A model generated the notes under the pieces. That model had not been told where the DNA came from. It was given only the letters and a program-made list of their open reading frames with translations, and ran no database searches. The translations under genes and the position numbers were made by a program. A stretch of DNA of 64,000 nt from NCBI GenBank assembly GCA_015061185.1, contig SUWZ01000010.1, positions 1-64,000 of the forward strand, given 5' to 3'. The DNA comes from Bacteroidales bacterium. Its GTDB lineage: Bacteria; Bacteroidota; Bacteroidia; Bacteroidales; Paludibacteraceae. Of the stretch, positions 8,881-17,933 are shown in pieces (the first letter of the stretch is position 1; the number at the start of each line of letters is the position of its first letter).

Positions 8881-10291
8881 TACCTCTTTCACGATGAATA
8901 ATCTCTACTTCAATACCAAACTTTTGGTGAATGTATTCGCCTAAGTGTTGTGCAGAATAGACGGAGCGATGACGTCCTCCGGTGCAACCACAGCAAAACA
9001 TCAGCGAATTGAATCCTCGTTCAATGTACCTTGCCACATGCTTCTCTGCCAATGCATAAATGTGTTTTAAGAAAATAGTAATCTCTCCATCTTCTTCCAA
9101 AAAGTCGATAACAGGTTGGTCTAAGCCGGTCAGAGGTTTGTATTCATCATATTTGCCCGGATTATGTACACCGCGACAATCAAAGACATATCCACCTCCA
9201 TTCCCGGATTGATCTTCCGGAATACCTTTTTTGTAAGAGAAACTAAACACCCTCACTTTCAGTTCTTTAGAGAGAGTTTGATTTTGTTCAAAAGATTTTG
9301 CAAGTTCTTTCTCGCATAAGTTATTCAGTACTTTCACCAAATGAGGGTAAGCGGAGAAGTCGTTTTCTAAAAGCAATGAATGTAAATTTTTCAAGGCAAA
9401 CGGAATACTCTCTATGAAATGACTTTTCCGCTCAAACAAGCCCCTGAATCCGTAAGCCCCTAACACTTGTAAAGTTCGGAAGAGAACAAACAAATTTAGA
9501 TTTTTCAAAAACGTTTCTTCGCCTATCAATAGGTATTTTGCTAATGATTGACTATATATCTCTATTAACTCTTTCCTTTCATCTTCGGAGAAATTGGCTT
9601 TTGCTTGCCATAGGAAAGAGGCAAGATCATAGTAAATAGGTCCTTTCCTACCACCCTGAAAATCAATAAAAAAAGGTTGATTATTAACGACCATTACATT
9701 TCTGCTCTGAAAATCGCGATACATGAATGTTTGAGTGTTGGACAATTTCAGTATATCATCTTTCAGACGAGAGAAATCATCCTCCAAAAGAGGTTCAGAA
9801 AAATCGCATTCTTTTAATTTCAGAAACGAATATTTGAAGTAGTTAAGATCCCATAAGATAGCCCGTTCATCCATTTCAGGCAGTGGGAAACATTGCTGGA
9901 AATCAAATTTATCGCCCCCCTTAAATTGCAGATCAGGGAGTATGGAAATACATTTAATTAAAATACTTTTCACCTCTTCCGAGTTGCTCACCCCCTCTTT
10001 TTTTGCGAGAAGGTCGAATAGCGAAACATTGCCTAAATCTTCTTGGATGTACCTCAATTTATCTTTGCTGATAGCCAAAACTTTTGGAACGGGAAGGCCT
10101 TGTTCAAGAAAATGGTTGGAAATGTAAAAAAAAGCTTGGTTTTCGGTAATATTTTCACCTATTACCCCCACCAAAGAGTGATTCAGAGATGACATACGAA
10201 TATATTTACGATTAGACCCCTCTCCTTTGATAGGGAAGCACTCCGGAGTCTCGCCTGTTAGTTGCTTATATAGATCAATTAAACCTGTCAT
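8846..10291 (-). CDS. Sugar kinase (AmgK-like APH fold) fused to RapZ C-terminal domain
   Basis: A 481-residue two-domain protein. Residues about 20-290 form an aminoglycoside-phosphotransferase-fold kinase: 'YRDFQSRNV' is the catalytic loop (Asp and Asn conserved) and 'FIDFQGG' the metal-binding DFG-like motif. This arrangement resembles the AmgK cell-wall amino-sugar kinases. Residues 344-481 match the C-terminal half of RapZ, the GlcN6P-sensing RNase E adaptor: 'YVFDCRGVHNPG', 'LTGLDQPV', 'GCTGGRHRSVY'. RapZ's N-terminal ATPase domain is absent. The combination suggests a protein that phosphorylates and/or senses amino sugars; the actual substrate is inferred. Confidence 0.82.
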   Translation of the reverse strand: MTGLIDLYKQLTGETPECFPIKGEGSNRKYIRMSSLNHSLVGVIGENITENQAFFYISNHFLEQGLPVPKVLAISKDKLRYIQEDLGNVSLFDLLAKKEGVSNSEEVKSILIKCISILPDLQFKGGDKFDFQQCFPLPEMDERAILWDLNYFKYSFLKLKECDFSEPLLEDDFSRLKDDILKLSNTQTFMYRDFQSRNVMVVNNQPFFIDFQGGRKGPIYYDLASFLWQAKANFSEDERKELIEIYSQSLAKYLLIGEETFLKNLNLFVLFRTLQVLGAYGFRGLFERKSHFIESIPFALKNLHSLLLENDFSAYPHLVKVLNNLCEKELAKSFEQNQTLSKELKVRVFSFSYKKGIPEDQSGNGGGYVFDCRGVHNPGKYDEYKPLTGLDQPVIDFLEEDGEITIFLKHIYALAEKHVARYIERGFNSLMFCCGCTGGRHRSVYSAQHLGEYIHQKFGIEVEIIHRERGITQVLPSSKSR

Positions 10292-10415
10292 GATAGAATG
10301 AATGTAAATTAGAAATTCGATATAAAGTTAAAACAGTTTCTTAGATTGACAATGTTATTATTTGGAAAATTACGAAAAAGAACTTTCCAAAGATGGAAAA
10401 TCTTGCGAAATCCAC

Positions 10416-10423
10416 TACCTTTG
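10416..10423 (+). promoter_or_regulatory. -7 box before DUF4286/ruvC
   Basis: TACCTTTG matches TAnnTTTG and sits 33 bases before the DUF4286 ATG in the divergent intergenic region. No good -33 element at the expected spacing. Confidence 0.4.
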
Positions 10424-10456
10424 TGGAGTAAGTGGAAAGATTAAATTGGAATCATC

Positions 10457-10759
10457 ATGATACTTAATACAACATATTTAGTAGGGAAAGAGATAGAGCA
10501 ACAGTTTTTAAATTGGTTGCGTTCTACGTATGTTCCGGAGGCATTGGGAACAAAATTGGTTTTTGATGCTCGTTTAACGAAGGTTTTGACCTCGGAAGAG
10601 GAGGGAGTTTCCTACTCGTTGCAGTTTTCATCAAAAGATGTTCATGACCTAAATTCTTTCAAAAAAGGTTTTTTTGCGCAAAAGGAGTTGGCAATTCGTG
10701 AACAATTTGGTGAGAGAGTTCTCTATTTTTCAACTATTTTGAGACCTTGTGAATTGTAA
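10457..10759 (+). CDS. DUF4286 family protein
   Basis: A 100-residue single-domain cytoplasmic protein: 'MILNTTYLVGKEIEQQFLNW' start, a middle 'GVSYSLQF' strand, and 'VLYFSTILRPCEL' end. The strand-helix pattern and length match DUF4286, a small family common in Bacteroidota with a ferredoxin-like fold and no known function. It lies 14 bases upstream of ruvC and is likely cotranscribed with it. Confidence 0.8.
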   Translation: MILNTTYLVGKEIEQQFLNWLRSTYVPEALGTKLVFDARLTKVLTSEEEGVSYSLQFSSKDVHDLNSFKKGFFAQKELAIREQFGERVLYFSTILRPCEL

Positions 10760-10773
10760 TAGAGAGTTAATCT

Positions 10774-11349
10774 ATGATAGCGGAGAAAGATAGAATAATA
10801 TTGGGAATAGATCCGGGAACCAACGTGATGGGTTTTGGGGTGATTAGAATTGTAGGCGCAAAAATAGAAATGATGGATATGGGTATTTTAGATTTGCGCA
10901 AAGAGGGTGATACCTATCTGAAACTGAAGAAAATATATGATTTTGTAATCCTATTGATTGAAAAATTTTTGCCGGACGAGTTTGCCATAGAAGCGCAGTT
11001 TTTTGGTAAAAATGTTCAATCTATGCTGAAGTTAGGGAGATCACAAGGCGTGGCAATTGCTGCTGCTTTGCAAAGAGATCTTCCTATTGCTGAGTATGCT
11101 CCGCTTAAAATCAAGATGTCTATAACAGGAAATGGAGCTGCCTCTAAAGAACAGGTTGCTAAAATGTTGGTGCAATATTTAAAAATTTCAGAAGAAAAAC
11201 TATTGCCACAGTTGGATGCAACTGATGCGTTGGCTGTAGCTTTATGTCACTATTTTCAGTCGAAATCTCTTACGTCCGGAAAGAAATTTAGCAGCTGGAA
11301 GGATTTTGCAGCAAAGAATGAAAATAGAGTTAGAGGCTCAAGAAAATAA
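10774..11349 (+). CDS. ruvC: Crossover junction endodeoxyribonuclease RuvC
   Basis: Holliday-junction resolvase acting with RuvAB. The four acidic catalytic residues are visible: Asp13 (GIDPGT), Glu73 (IEAQFF), Asp148 and Asp151 (LDATDALAVALCH). The 191-residue length is normal; the basic C-terminal tail is typical of the Bacteroidota form. ruvA and ruvB are not in the window. Confidence 0.95.
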   Translation: MIAEKDRIILGIDPGTNVMGFGVIRIVGAKIEMMDMGILDLRKEGDTYLKLKKIYDFVILLIEKFLPDEFAIEAQFFGKNVQSMLKLGRSQGVAIAAALQRDLPIAEYAPLKIKMSITGNGAASKEQVAKMLVQYLKISEEKLLPQLDATDALAVALCHYFQSKSLTSGKKFSSWKDFAAKNENRVRGSRK

Positions 11350-11530
11350 AAAATATTTAAAAAATTCTTGTGATGCTTTAGCATTTCCATAAAAAAGAGT
11401 ATCTTGCCGACCGAAAATGGAGAATCGAATTTCTCTGTTTAACATTATATTCTAATTTTATAGGAGCAGTGGATTAGGGGATAGGTAGAGGTTTCCTTAA
11501 ACGGCTTCTTTAAAGTTGTTAGTATAAATG

Positions 11531-11544
11531 CGGGGAAAACCCCG
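11531..11544 (+). promoter_or_regulatory. CGGGG-AAAA-CCCCG hairpin before the START-like gene
   Basis: A perfect 5-bp GC stem with an AAAA tetraloop, 20 bases upstream of the ATG at 11565 and followed by AAAAATT. GC-rich in an AT-rich intergenic stretch, so a leader hairpin or weak attenuator is plausible. Confidence 0.35.
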
Positions 11545-11564
11545 AAAAATTAGATGTGAAGTGT

Positions 11565-11942
11565 ATGAAAGAGAATTATCAGTTGGAGTATGTTTTTGAT
11601 AACGCATCATTGGCTGCTTTGTGGTCCAGTATCAGTACTCCGGAGGGATTGTCAACGTGGTTTGCAGATGATGTGTTGGTAGATGGTGAGAGGTTTACTT
11701 TTGTGTGGAATAAGTTTCAGCAAAATGCAGATCTACTCCAAATGCGTCTTAATAAATGTGTGAGATTTAAGTGGGAAGAGGACGATCCTCAACTATTTTT
11801 CGAATTGAATTTATCTCAAAACGAATTGACAAATGATATTGTATTAACCATATCCGATTTCTCTGACGCAGACGAGTTGGAGGATGCAATTGATTTGTGG
11901 AATACTCAAATTGAGCAGTTGAGAATTAATTTAGGTCTATAA
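11565..11942 (+). CDS. START-like domain protein (AHSA1/SRPBCC fold)
   Basis: A 125-residue cytoplasmic protein with the helix-grip pattern of AHSA1/START-like proteins: 'WSSISTPEGLSTWFADDV' near the N-terminus, 'VRFKWEEDDP' strand in the middle and a long C-terminal helix ('DAIDLWNTQIEQLRINLGL'). The helix packs over a hydrophobic pocket in this fold, but no ligand is known. The ATG at 11565 is preferred over an in-frame GTG three codons upstream. Confidence 0.82.
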   Translation: MKENYQLEYVFDNASLAALWSSISTPEGLSTWFADDVLVDGERFTFVWNKFQQNADLLQMRLNKCVRFKWEEDDPQLFFELNLSQNELTNDIVLTISDFSDADELEDAIDLWNTQIEQLRINLGL

Positions 11943-12254
11943 GTTTCTTAATTTTTTTCTCTCCTACAGGTGTAAAATAAGTTTTGAACAACTTCTAAAA
12001 TTTTAAAAAAACATATTTACTGAAAGTTCCCTCAGAATCAGTAGTAATGTAAGTTTTTGTTACAGATAGAGAGGACATACTTCCCTGTTTAAGGGTTGAT
12101 GGGTTTGTATTGTCTCTATATCTTCTTTTGTAGGTAATCAAAACTGAATTCTCTTTCAAAACCATTTTTACCTAAATTACAGAATTTGACTTAAATATAA
12201 AACAGCTTCTAAATCTTTTTAGTATCTTTGTCACGATAATTACAACGGAATAAG
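11943..12254. other. Gene-free interval before the LptF-like permease
   Basis: 312 bases without a credible gene. It contains short sequences resembling the termini of the MITE-like repeat (TTCTAAA preceded by AACAAC or AACAG at about 11988-11999 and 12202-12212), which may be degenerate remnants, and a -7 box at its right end. Confidence 0.5.
12223..12230 (+). promoter_or_regulatory. -7 box for the LptF-like gene
   Basis: TATCTTTG is the commonest form of the Bacteroidetes -7 element; it lies 25 bases upstream of the ATG at 12255. No -33 match. Confidence 0.45.
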
Positions 12255-13763
12255 ATGCGTATCAAACGATTGTATACCTTTTTGATAGAGAGTTACATAG
12301 GAACTTTCCTTGCAGCTTTCCTAGTCTGTCTGTTTTTTGTTTTGATGCTTTTTTTGTGGCAGCGTATAGATGATTTGATAGGTAAGGGTTTGGAATTCAG
12401 TGTTTTGTTTAAATTCTTTTTCTACGCTGTCCTTTCATCTGTTCCCATGGCTATGCCTATGACAATCTTGGTCTCTTCCTTAATTACTTTTGGAAATTTA
12501 GGGGAAAAGTTAGAACTTTTGGCAATGAAGGCTGCCGGGATTTCGTTATTCAGAATTATGCGTCCGTTTATTGTTTTTGTTTCGTTGGTTAGTATTGGTG
12601 AGGTGGTCTATTCCAATTATGCGATGCCGGCAATTCAAACTAAATTGTGGACTTTGTTGTTGTCTATTAAGCAAAAATCGCCCGAGGTGGAGATTCCGGA
12701 GGGAGTTTTTTACCAAGGGATTGATGGGTATAATATATATGTACGGGAAAAAGATCCGGATACAAAATTATTGCGTGACATCATGATTTATGATATTTCC
12801 AAAGGTTTTGAGAATGCTGTGGTTATGGCGGCAGATTCCGGTAGGTTGAAGTCGGCAAGCGACAAAAAGAGTCTTTTGATGTCCTTATACTCCGGAGAGT
12901 CTTTTGAAAACTTGAAAAATCAAGTCTCTAATGCAAAGGCTGTTCCTTACAGAAGAGAGTCTTTCTCAAAAAAAGATATTTTAATCGAATTTGATGCCAA
13001 TTTTGATATGTTGGATGAGTCGGTTATGTCTAATCGTTATCTGGGTAAAGATTTAAAAGCATTGACGGTGGATATAGACTCGATGCAAGCCCATGCGGAT
13101 AGTATAGATGAGGCAAATAGGAAGTTGTATAATCATCACTATTTCGACAGAGGATTATTGAGTATTAAAAATTTGTATTATGCAGACTCGATAAAAGATT
13201 ACACTATATACTCTTATCAAAGTTTATGGAATAAAATGGATCCTGCTCAAGTGCAGGATAGAATCAATCGTGCAGAAAGGCAGGTGAAGCGTATGAAAAT
13301 GGATCAGCCGTTTATTTATTCTGCTAAAGAGGCAGATATCAAACGGATTTTTCGTTATGATATAGAGCGACACAGAAAGTTTACGTTAGCTTTTGCATGC
13401 GTAATATTTTTCTTTATTGCTGCACCATTGGGAGCGATTATTCGTAAAGGAGGTTTAGGATTTCCGGCAGTTATTTCAGTTATCTTATTTTTGGTTTACT
13501 ACATAATTGATAATTCCGGATATAAGATGGCACGCGAGGTGGTTTGGCCGGTATGGCAGGGAATTTGGTTGAGTTCTTTTGTCTTGTTCCCATTGGGAAT
13601 TGTGTTGACCTACAAAGCGGCAACGGACCAAGTAGATTCAATTGATTTCTCTGCGATAAAAAATTGGGTAAATAAGATTGTTCAATTTTTCAAGTCTAAA
13701 TCGAGAAAACAAAGTAGTGAAAGGGAGGGGAGCAACAATATTCCATCCTCTCCACAGAGTTAG
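12255..13763 (+). CDS. LptF/LptG-family permease (YjgP/YjgQ)
   Basis: Inner-membrane permease of the LPS export ABC transporter Lpt. The 502-residue protein has three membrane segments in the first 120 residues, a large periplasmic region (about 125-370, the beta-jellyroll), and three more membrane segments between about 375 and 460, followed by a basic, Ser-rich cytoplasmic tail. 'AAPLGAIIRKGG' near residue 395 is the conserved post-TM motif. Bacteroidota often place this gene directly before ribBA, as here (50 bases apart). Whether it takes the LptF or LptG role cannot be settled. Confidence 0.88.
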   Translation: MRIKRLYTFLIESYIGTFLAAFLVCLFFVLMLFLWQRIDDLIGKGLEFSVLFKFFFYAVLSSVPMAMPMTILVSSLITFGNLGEKLELLAMKAAGISLFRIMRPFIVFVSLVSIGEVVYSNYAMPAIQTKLWTLLLSIKQKSPEVEIPEGVFYQGIDGYNIYVREKDPDTKLLRDIMIYDISKGFENAVVMAADSGRLKSASDKKSLLMSLYSGESFENLKNQVSNAKAVPYRRESFSKKDILIEFDANFDMLDESVMSNRYLGKDLKALTVDIDSMQAHADSIDEANRKLYNHHYFDRGLLSIKNLYYADSIKDYTIYSYQSLWNKMDPAQVQDRINRAERQVKRMKMDQPFIYSAKEADIKRIFRYDIERHRKFTLAFACVIFFFIAAPLGAIIRKGGLGFPAVISVILFLVYYIIDNSGYKMAREVVWPVWQGIWLSSFVLFPLGIVLTYKAATDQVDSIDFSAIKNWVNKIVQFFKSKSRKQSSEREGSNNIPSSPQS

Positions 13764-13813
13764 AATCAAGATATTGCTAAAATAATTAGGAAGGAAAAAA
13801 TAAAGATATATAG

Positions 13814-15022
13814 ATGAAACCGTTTCAGTTAAATACAATAGAAGAGGCTATTGAAGATTTTCGACAAGGGAAATTTCTTATCGTTGTTGATGATGAAGAC
13901 CGAGAGAATGAAGGTGATTTTGTCGTGGCAGCAGAGTTAATAACGGAAGAGCAAATCAATTTTATGTTGAAAGAGGGAAGGGGAGTATTGTGTGCTCCGA
14001 TAACCTTGTCGCGCTGCAAAGAGTTGGATTTGGAGATGCAGGTTCAGAACAACACTTCCATGTTGGGCACTCCGTTTACGGTAACTGTCGATAAGTTGGA
14101 GGGGTGTTCAACCGGTGTTTCAGTCTCAGATAGAGCCGCAACGATCAGAGCGTTGGCAGACCCTAACTCTACGCCGCAAACTTTTGGTCGTCCCGGTCAT
14201 ATAAACCCTTTGTATGCCCAAGATAAGGGTGTGTTGAGAAGGGCAGGACACACAGAGGCGGCAGTAGATTTAGCCCGTTTGGCGGGGTTGCAACCGGCTG
14301 CTGCTTTGATTGAGATCATGAATGATGATGGTAGTATGGCGCGTATGCCTCAGTTGATAGAGAAATCAAAACAATTCGGCATTAAGATTATTTCGATTAG
14401 AGACCTTATTGCCTATCGTTTGAAATCAGAATCACTTATAGAGAAAGGGGAAACAGTTCATCTGCCAACTAAATATGGAGATTTCAAATTAACACCATTC
14501 CGGCAAGTTTCAAATGGTCAAGAACATATTGTTTTGGCAAAAGGAGAATGGAAGAAAGATGAAGCTATTTTGGTTCGTGTGCACTCTTCTTGTGCAACCG
14601 GAGATATATTTGGATCTTTGCGTTGCGAATGTGGAGAACAATTGAAAGTAGCTTTGGAGCGAATAGAAAAAGAGGGGAAAGGAATCTTGGTATATATGAA
14701 TCAAGAGGGAAGAGGAATTGGGTTGATGAAGAAGATTGAGGCATACAAATTGCAAGAAAAAGGAATGGATACTGTTGATGCTAACGTGCATTTAGGATTC
14801 CAACCGGATGAGAGAGACTATGGTGTGGGAGCGCATATCTTGAGAGAAATGGGAGTGTCTAAAATGAAATTAATGACCAATAATCCTGTTAAACGAATTG
14901 GTTTGGAGAGTTTTGGTTTGGAGATTGTGGAGAATGTCCCAATCGAAATTAAACCCAACAAATACAATGAGTTTTATATGCGAACAAAAAAAGAGAGAAT
15001 GGGACACGATTTACATTTTTAA
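13814..15022 (+). CDS. ribBA: Bifunctional 3,4-DHBP synthase / GTP cyclohydrolase II
   Basis: Two first-step enzymes of riboflavin synthesis in one chain. Residues 1 to about 205 are RibB, making 3,4-dihydroxy-2-butanone 4-phosphate, with the acidic '[11 protein letters not shown]' active-site motif at about 26-36. Residues about 206-402 are RibA, with the zinc-binding cysteines in '[15 protein letters not shown]' and the 'NQEGRGIGL' motif. Both catalytic halves look intact. pdxJ begins three bases after its stop, so the two vitamin genes are probably cotranscribed. Confidence 0.96.
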   Translation: MKPFQLNTIEEAIEDFRQGKFLIVVDDEDRENEGDFVVAAELITEEQINFMLKEGRGVLCAPITLSRCKELDLEMQVQNNTSMLGTPFTVTVDKLEGCSTGVSVSDRAATIRALADPNSTPQTFGRPGHINPLYAQDKGVLRRAGHTEAAVDLARLAGLQPAAALIEIMNDDGSMARMPQLIEKSKQFGIKIISIRDLIAYRLKSESLIEKGETVHLPTKYGDFKLTPFRQVSNGQEHIVLAKGEWKKDEAILVRVHSSCATGDIFGSLRCECGEQLKVALERIEKEGKGILVYMNQEGRGIGLMKKIEAYKLQEKGMDTVDANVHLGFQPDERDYGVGAHILREMGVSKMKLMTNNPVKRIGLESFGLEIVENVPIEIKPNKYNEFYMRTKKERMGHDLHF

Positions 15023-15025
15023 AAG

Positions 15026-15751
15026 ATGACAAAATTAAGCGTAAATATTAATAAAGTGGCAACTCTTCGTAATGCTCGCGGAGGAAATGTGCCGGATATT
15101 TTGAAAGTAGCAGCAGATTGTGAACGGTTCGGGGCTGATGGCATTACGGTGCATCCTCGTCCAGATGAAAGACATATACGATATGCTGATGTATATGATT
15201 TAAAATCCATAGTGACAAAAGAGTTTAATATCGAAGGATACCCCTCTGAAGATTTTTTGAAGTTGGTGATGGATGTTAAACCGGACCAAGTTACATTGGT
15301 GCCGGATCCTCCGACTGCAATAACTTCCAATGCAGGTTGGAATGTGTTGGAACATAAACAATTCTTGACCGAGGTGATAGAAAAATTGCATTCGGTGGGA
15401 ATTAGAACTTCTATCTTTGTTGGAACCGATTTAGAAAATATTTCTGTCGTTCCGGAGACAAAAACAGACAGAATAGAATTATATACAGAGCCTTATGCCT
15501 CTGATTTTGGTCGAATTTCTAATGAGGATGCAGTTGCTCCATTTGTGCAAGCTGCCCTCTTAGCTCAAGAATTGAATATAGAAATTAATGCCGGACATGA
15601 CCTAAGTTTGGAAAATTTGACTTATTTTAGCAAAAATATTCCTTGGTTGAAGGAGGTCTCTATTGGTCATGCTCTTATTTCGGATGCATTGTATTTAGGA
15701 TTGGAAACAACTATCCGTGAATATAAAAATTGCCTAAGAGACTCAGAGTGA
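15026..15751 (+). CDS. pdxJ: Pyridoxine 5'-phosphate synthase
   Basis: PdxJ condenses 1-deoxy-xylulose 5-phosphate with 3-amino-2-oxopropyl phosphate to form pyridoxine 5'-phosphate. The 241-residue TIM barrel shows '[15 protein letters not shown]' at the N-terminus, '[13 protein letters not shown]' with conserved His and Arg, and '[12 protein letters not shown]' near residue 190. pdxB, of the same DXP-dependent route, is at 48025, so this organism makes vitamin B6 by that pathway. Confidence 0.96.
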   Translation: MTKLSVNINKVATLRNARGGNVPDILKVAADCERFGADGITVHPRPDERHIRYADVYDLKSIVTKEFNIEGYPSEDFLKLVMDVKPDQVTLVPDPPTAITSNAGWNVLEHKQFLTEVIEKLHSVGIRTSIFVGTDLENISVVPETKTDRIELYTEPYASDFGRISNEDAVAPFVQAALLAQELNIEINAGHDLSLENLTYFSKNIPWLKEVSIGHALISDALYLGLETTIREYKNCLRDSE

Positions 15752-15965
15752 TTAGAGATAACTTCTGTAACCTCTTTTTTAGCGTAACCGGAAAGCATCG
15801 AAAATAAGATTTACGATAAAAAAGAGATAGAAACTAACATAAGTAGTCTTAAGTTGAATCTTAAAACACGAAAATAGGAACTTTTGCGTTTGATAATAAA
15901 CATCAAACGGAATAATAGCAAAAAGTTACAAAGAAGAAATAGTATTAACAATAAAAAAATAGGAA

Positions 15966-16631
15966 ATGGTTTTAACAGTATTATTACAGGCAGCAGAGGC
16001 AGAAGTAGCGAGCTTAAACCTATTGGATATGGCTTTAAAAGGCGGATGGATAATGATTCCGTTGTTGCTTTTAGGAATTATAGCAGTATATATTTTTATT
16101 GAACGTTTGTTGGTTATCAGAAAAGCCTCTTATAAGGATACAACTTTCATGAATAAGATAAAAGACTATATTAATGAGGGGAAGATTGATGCAGCGTTGA
16201 CACTTTGTAAGAATACAGATACCCCATACTCGCGAATGATAGAAAAAGGAATCACTCGCTTGGGTCGCCCGATGAATGATGTGATGGTAGCCATTGAGAA
16301 TGTGGGAAATTTGGAAATCGCTAAATTGGAGAAGGGTTTATCGCTGTTGGCAACAACTGCGGGAGGAGGTCCGATGATTGGATTTTTAGGGACTGTAATT
16401 GGTATGATCGAGGCATTCTTCAATATGTCTAATGCAGGGAATAACGTTGATGTGTCGCTTTTGGCAGGAGGAATTTATACAGCAATGGTTACCACAGTGG
16501 CAGGATTGATTGTAGGAGTTATTGCCTTTTTCGCTTATAACTATTTAATCTCATTGGTGGACAAAGTGGTGCATGATATGGAAGCACGTTCGTTGGAGTT
16601 TATGGATATTTTGAATGAACCTGCAAATTAA
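15966..16631 (+). CDS. exbB: ExbB/TolQ-family proton channel subunit
   Basis: Part of the ExbB-ExbD motor that uses proton-motive force to drive TonB. The 221-residue protein has a membrane segment at about 24-44 and two more at about 125-150 and 170-195; the cytoplasmic loop and 'TTAGGGPMIGFLGTVIGMIEAF' region (residues about 128-148) is the MotA/TolQ/ExbB signature. It heads the operon exbB-exbD-tonB-DJ-1 with gaps of 8, 1 and 3 bases. Confidence 0.93.
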   Translation: MVLTVLLQAAEAEVASLNLLDMALKGGWIMIPLLLLGIIAVYIFIERLLVIRKASYKDTTFMNKIKDYINEGKIDAALTLCKNTDTPYSRMIEKGITRLGRPMNDVMVAIENVGNLEIAKLEKGLSLLATTAGGGPMIGFLGTVIGMIEAFFNMSNAGNNVDVSLLAGGIYTAMVTTVAGLIVGVIAFFAYNYLISLVDKVVHDMEARSLEFMDILNEPAN

Positions 16632-16639
16632 TAACGAAA

Positions 16640-17053
16640 ATGGCGTTAAAAAGAAGAAATAAAGCAGATGCAAGTTTCAGTATGTCATCTATGACGGATA
16701 TCGTATTTTTGTTATTGATATTCTTTATGTTGACATCAACAGTTGTGCATCCTAATGCGATCAAGTTGATGTTGCCACAAAGTAAACAACAAACATCTGC
16801 CAAACCTTTATCAAGAGTAACAATTGATAAGGAGTTGAACTACTATGTTGCGTTTGGAAAAGAGAAGGAGCGTATGGTTTCATTTGATGAAATTGAACCT
16901 TTCTTGCAACAAGTTGTAACGGAAGAACCTGAAATGTATGTGGCTTTGTATGCTGATGAATCTATCCCTTACGGAGAGGTCGTTAAGGTATTGAACATTG
17001 CCAATAATAATAAGTTTAAATTGGTTATCGCCACACGTCCGATGAAAGAATGA
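16640..17053 (+). CDS. exbD: ExbD/TolR-family biopolymer transport protein
   Basis: A 137-residue partner of ExbB with one membrane segment at about residues 17-37. The segment begins 'MTDIVFLLLIFFM', whose aspartate is the proton-carrying residue of the family. The periplasmic C-terminal domain has the usual alternating strands and helices ending 'FKLVIATRP'. It follows exbB by eight bases and precedes tonB by one. Confidence 0.93.
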   Translation: MALKRRNKADASFSMSSMTDIVFLLLIFFMLTSTVVHPNAIKLMLPQSKQQTSAKPLSRVTIDKELNYYVAFGKEKERMVSFDEIEPFLQQVVTEEPEMYVALYADESIPYGEVVKVLNIANNNKFKLVIATRPMKE

Positions 17054-17054
17054 C

Positions 17055-17930
17055 ATGGATAAAGAAACGAAACCTAAAATAATAGCAGCAATAGGAACCG
17101 CCATATTTTACCTAATATTGTTCCTTATTTTGGCCTATACTGTTTTGGAACGAATTGTTCCGGAAGAGGAAGAGGGGTTAGAGATTGCTATGGGTACCGA
17201 AGATTTTGGTGCGCAAGATTTTTTTGAACCAACTCCGGCTTCTGAAGTGGCTCAAGAATTGGAGGCTCTTCAAGAAAATAGTGCAGCAGACCCGGGTGTG
17301 GAGGAGTATCAGACTCAGAATATTGAGGAGAGTGTTGCCATGCAGAAAGAAAAAAGCGAGGAGGAGCTAAAGCGAGAAAGAGAGGAGGCAGAGAAGCGGA
17401 AATTGGAACAACAAAAACGGTTGGAGGAGCAGAGAAAACAAGAGGCAGAGCGTCAGAGACAGCTGGCTGAACAAAGAAGGAAGGATAGCATTAAAAATGC
17501 TATTGCTCAGCAAATGAGTGGATTTAAAGGAGGTGGTACCGGTGCAGGTGGTTCCGGAACAGAAACAGACTCAAAAGGTGTTGATGGAAATTCTTCTGGA
17601 AGCAAAGGAAATCCGTTTGGAACAAGTGATTCGCAACCCGGAGGTTTGGCAACGGAAGGTGGCAATAACTCTTATTCATTATCCGGACGAGCCCCAAGAG
17701 GGGAAATTGCGCGTCCTGTGTACAATGAACAAGTGGAAGGTCGTATCATTGTCAGTATAAAGGTGGACAAGGATGGAAATGTTTTTGATGCATCCATTAA
17801 GGGGGGTACCATCGTTGAAGAGTCTGTTCGTCAAGCTGCAATAGCTGCTGCAAAAAAGACTAAATTTAATAAGATTGAAGGCAATCATACTCAGTATGGT
17901 ACTATTACGTATAATTTAAAATTAAAATAA
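17055..17930 (+). CDS. TonB-like energy transducer
   Basis: A 291-residue TonB-type protein: short cytoplasmic start, membrane segment at about 11-32, an acidic stretch, a long Glu/Lys/Gln/Arg-rich helical spacer (about 95-155), a Gly/Ser-rich linker, and a C-terminal TonB domain ('GRIIVSIKVDKDGNVFDASIKGG', 'AAKKTKFN') from about 215. It transmits the ExbBD motor's energy to outer-membrane SusC-like or TonB-dependent receptors. The spacer is charged rather than proline-rich, as often in Bacteroidota. Confidence 0.9.
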   Translation: MDKETKPKIIAAIGTAIFYLILFLILAYTVLERIVPEEEEGLEIAMGTEDFGAQDFFEPTPASEVAQELEALQENSAADPGVEEYQTQNIEESVAMQKEKSEEELKREREEAEKRKLEQQKRLEEQRKQEAERQRQLAEQRRKDSIKNAIAQQMSGFKGGGTGAGGSGTETDSKGVDGNSSGSKGNPFGTSDSQPGGLATEGGNNSYSLSGRAPRGEIARPVYNEQVEGRIIVSIKVDKDGNVFDASIKGGTIVEESVRQAAIAAAKKTKFNKIEGNHTQYGTITYNLKLK

Positions 17931-17933
17931 GAT

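Noticed and set aside
11943..12254. Full MITE-like copy before the LptF-like gene
   Set aside because: Only short end-like sequences (AACAACTTCTAAA, AACAGCTTCTAAA) are present; the interior does not resemble copies A-C.
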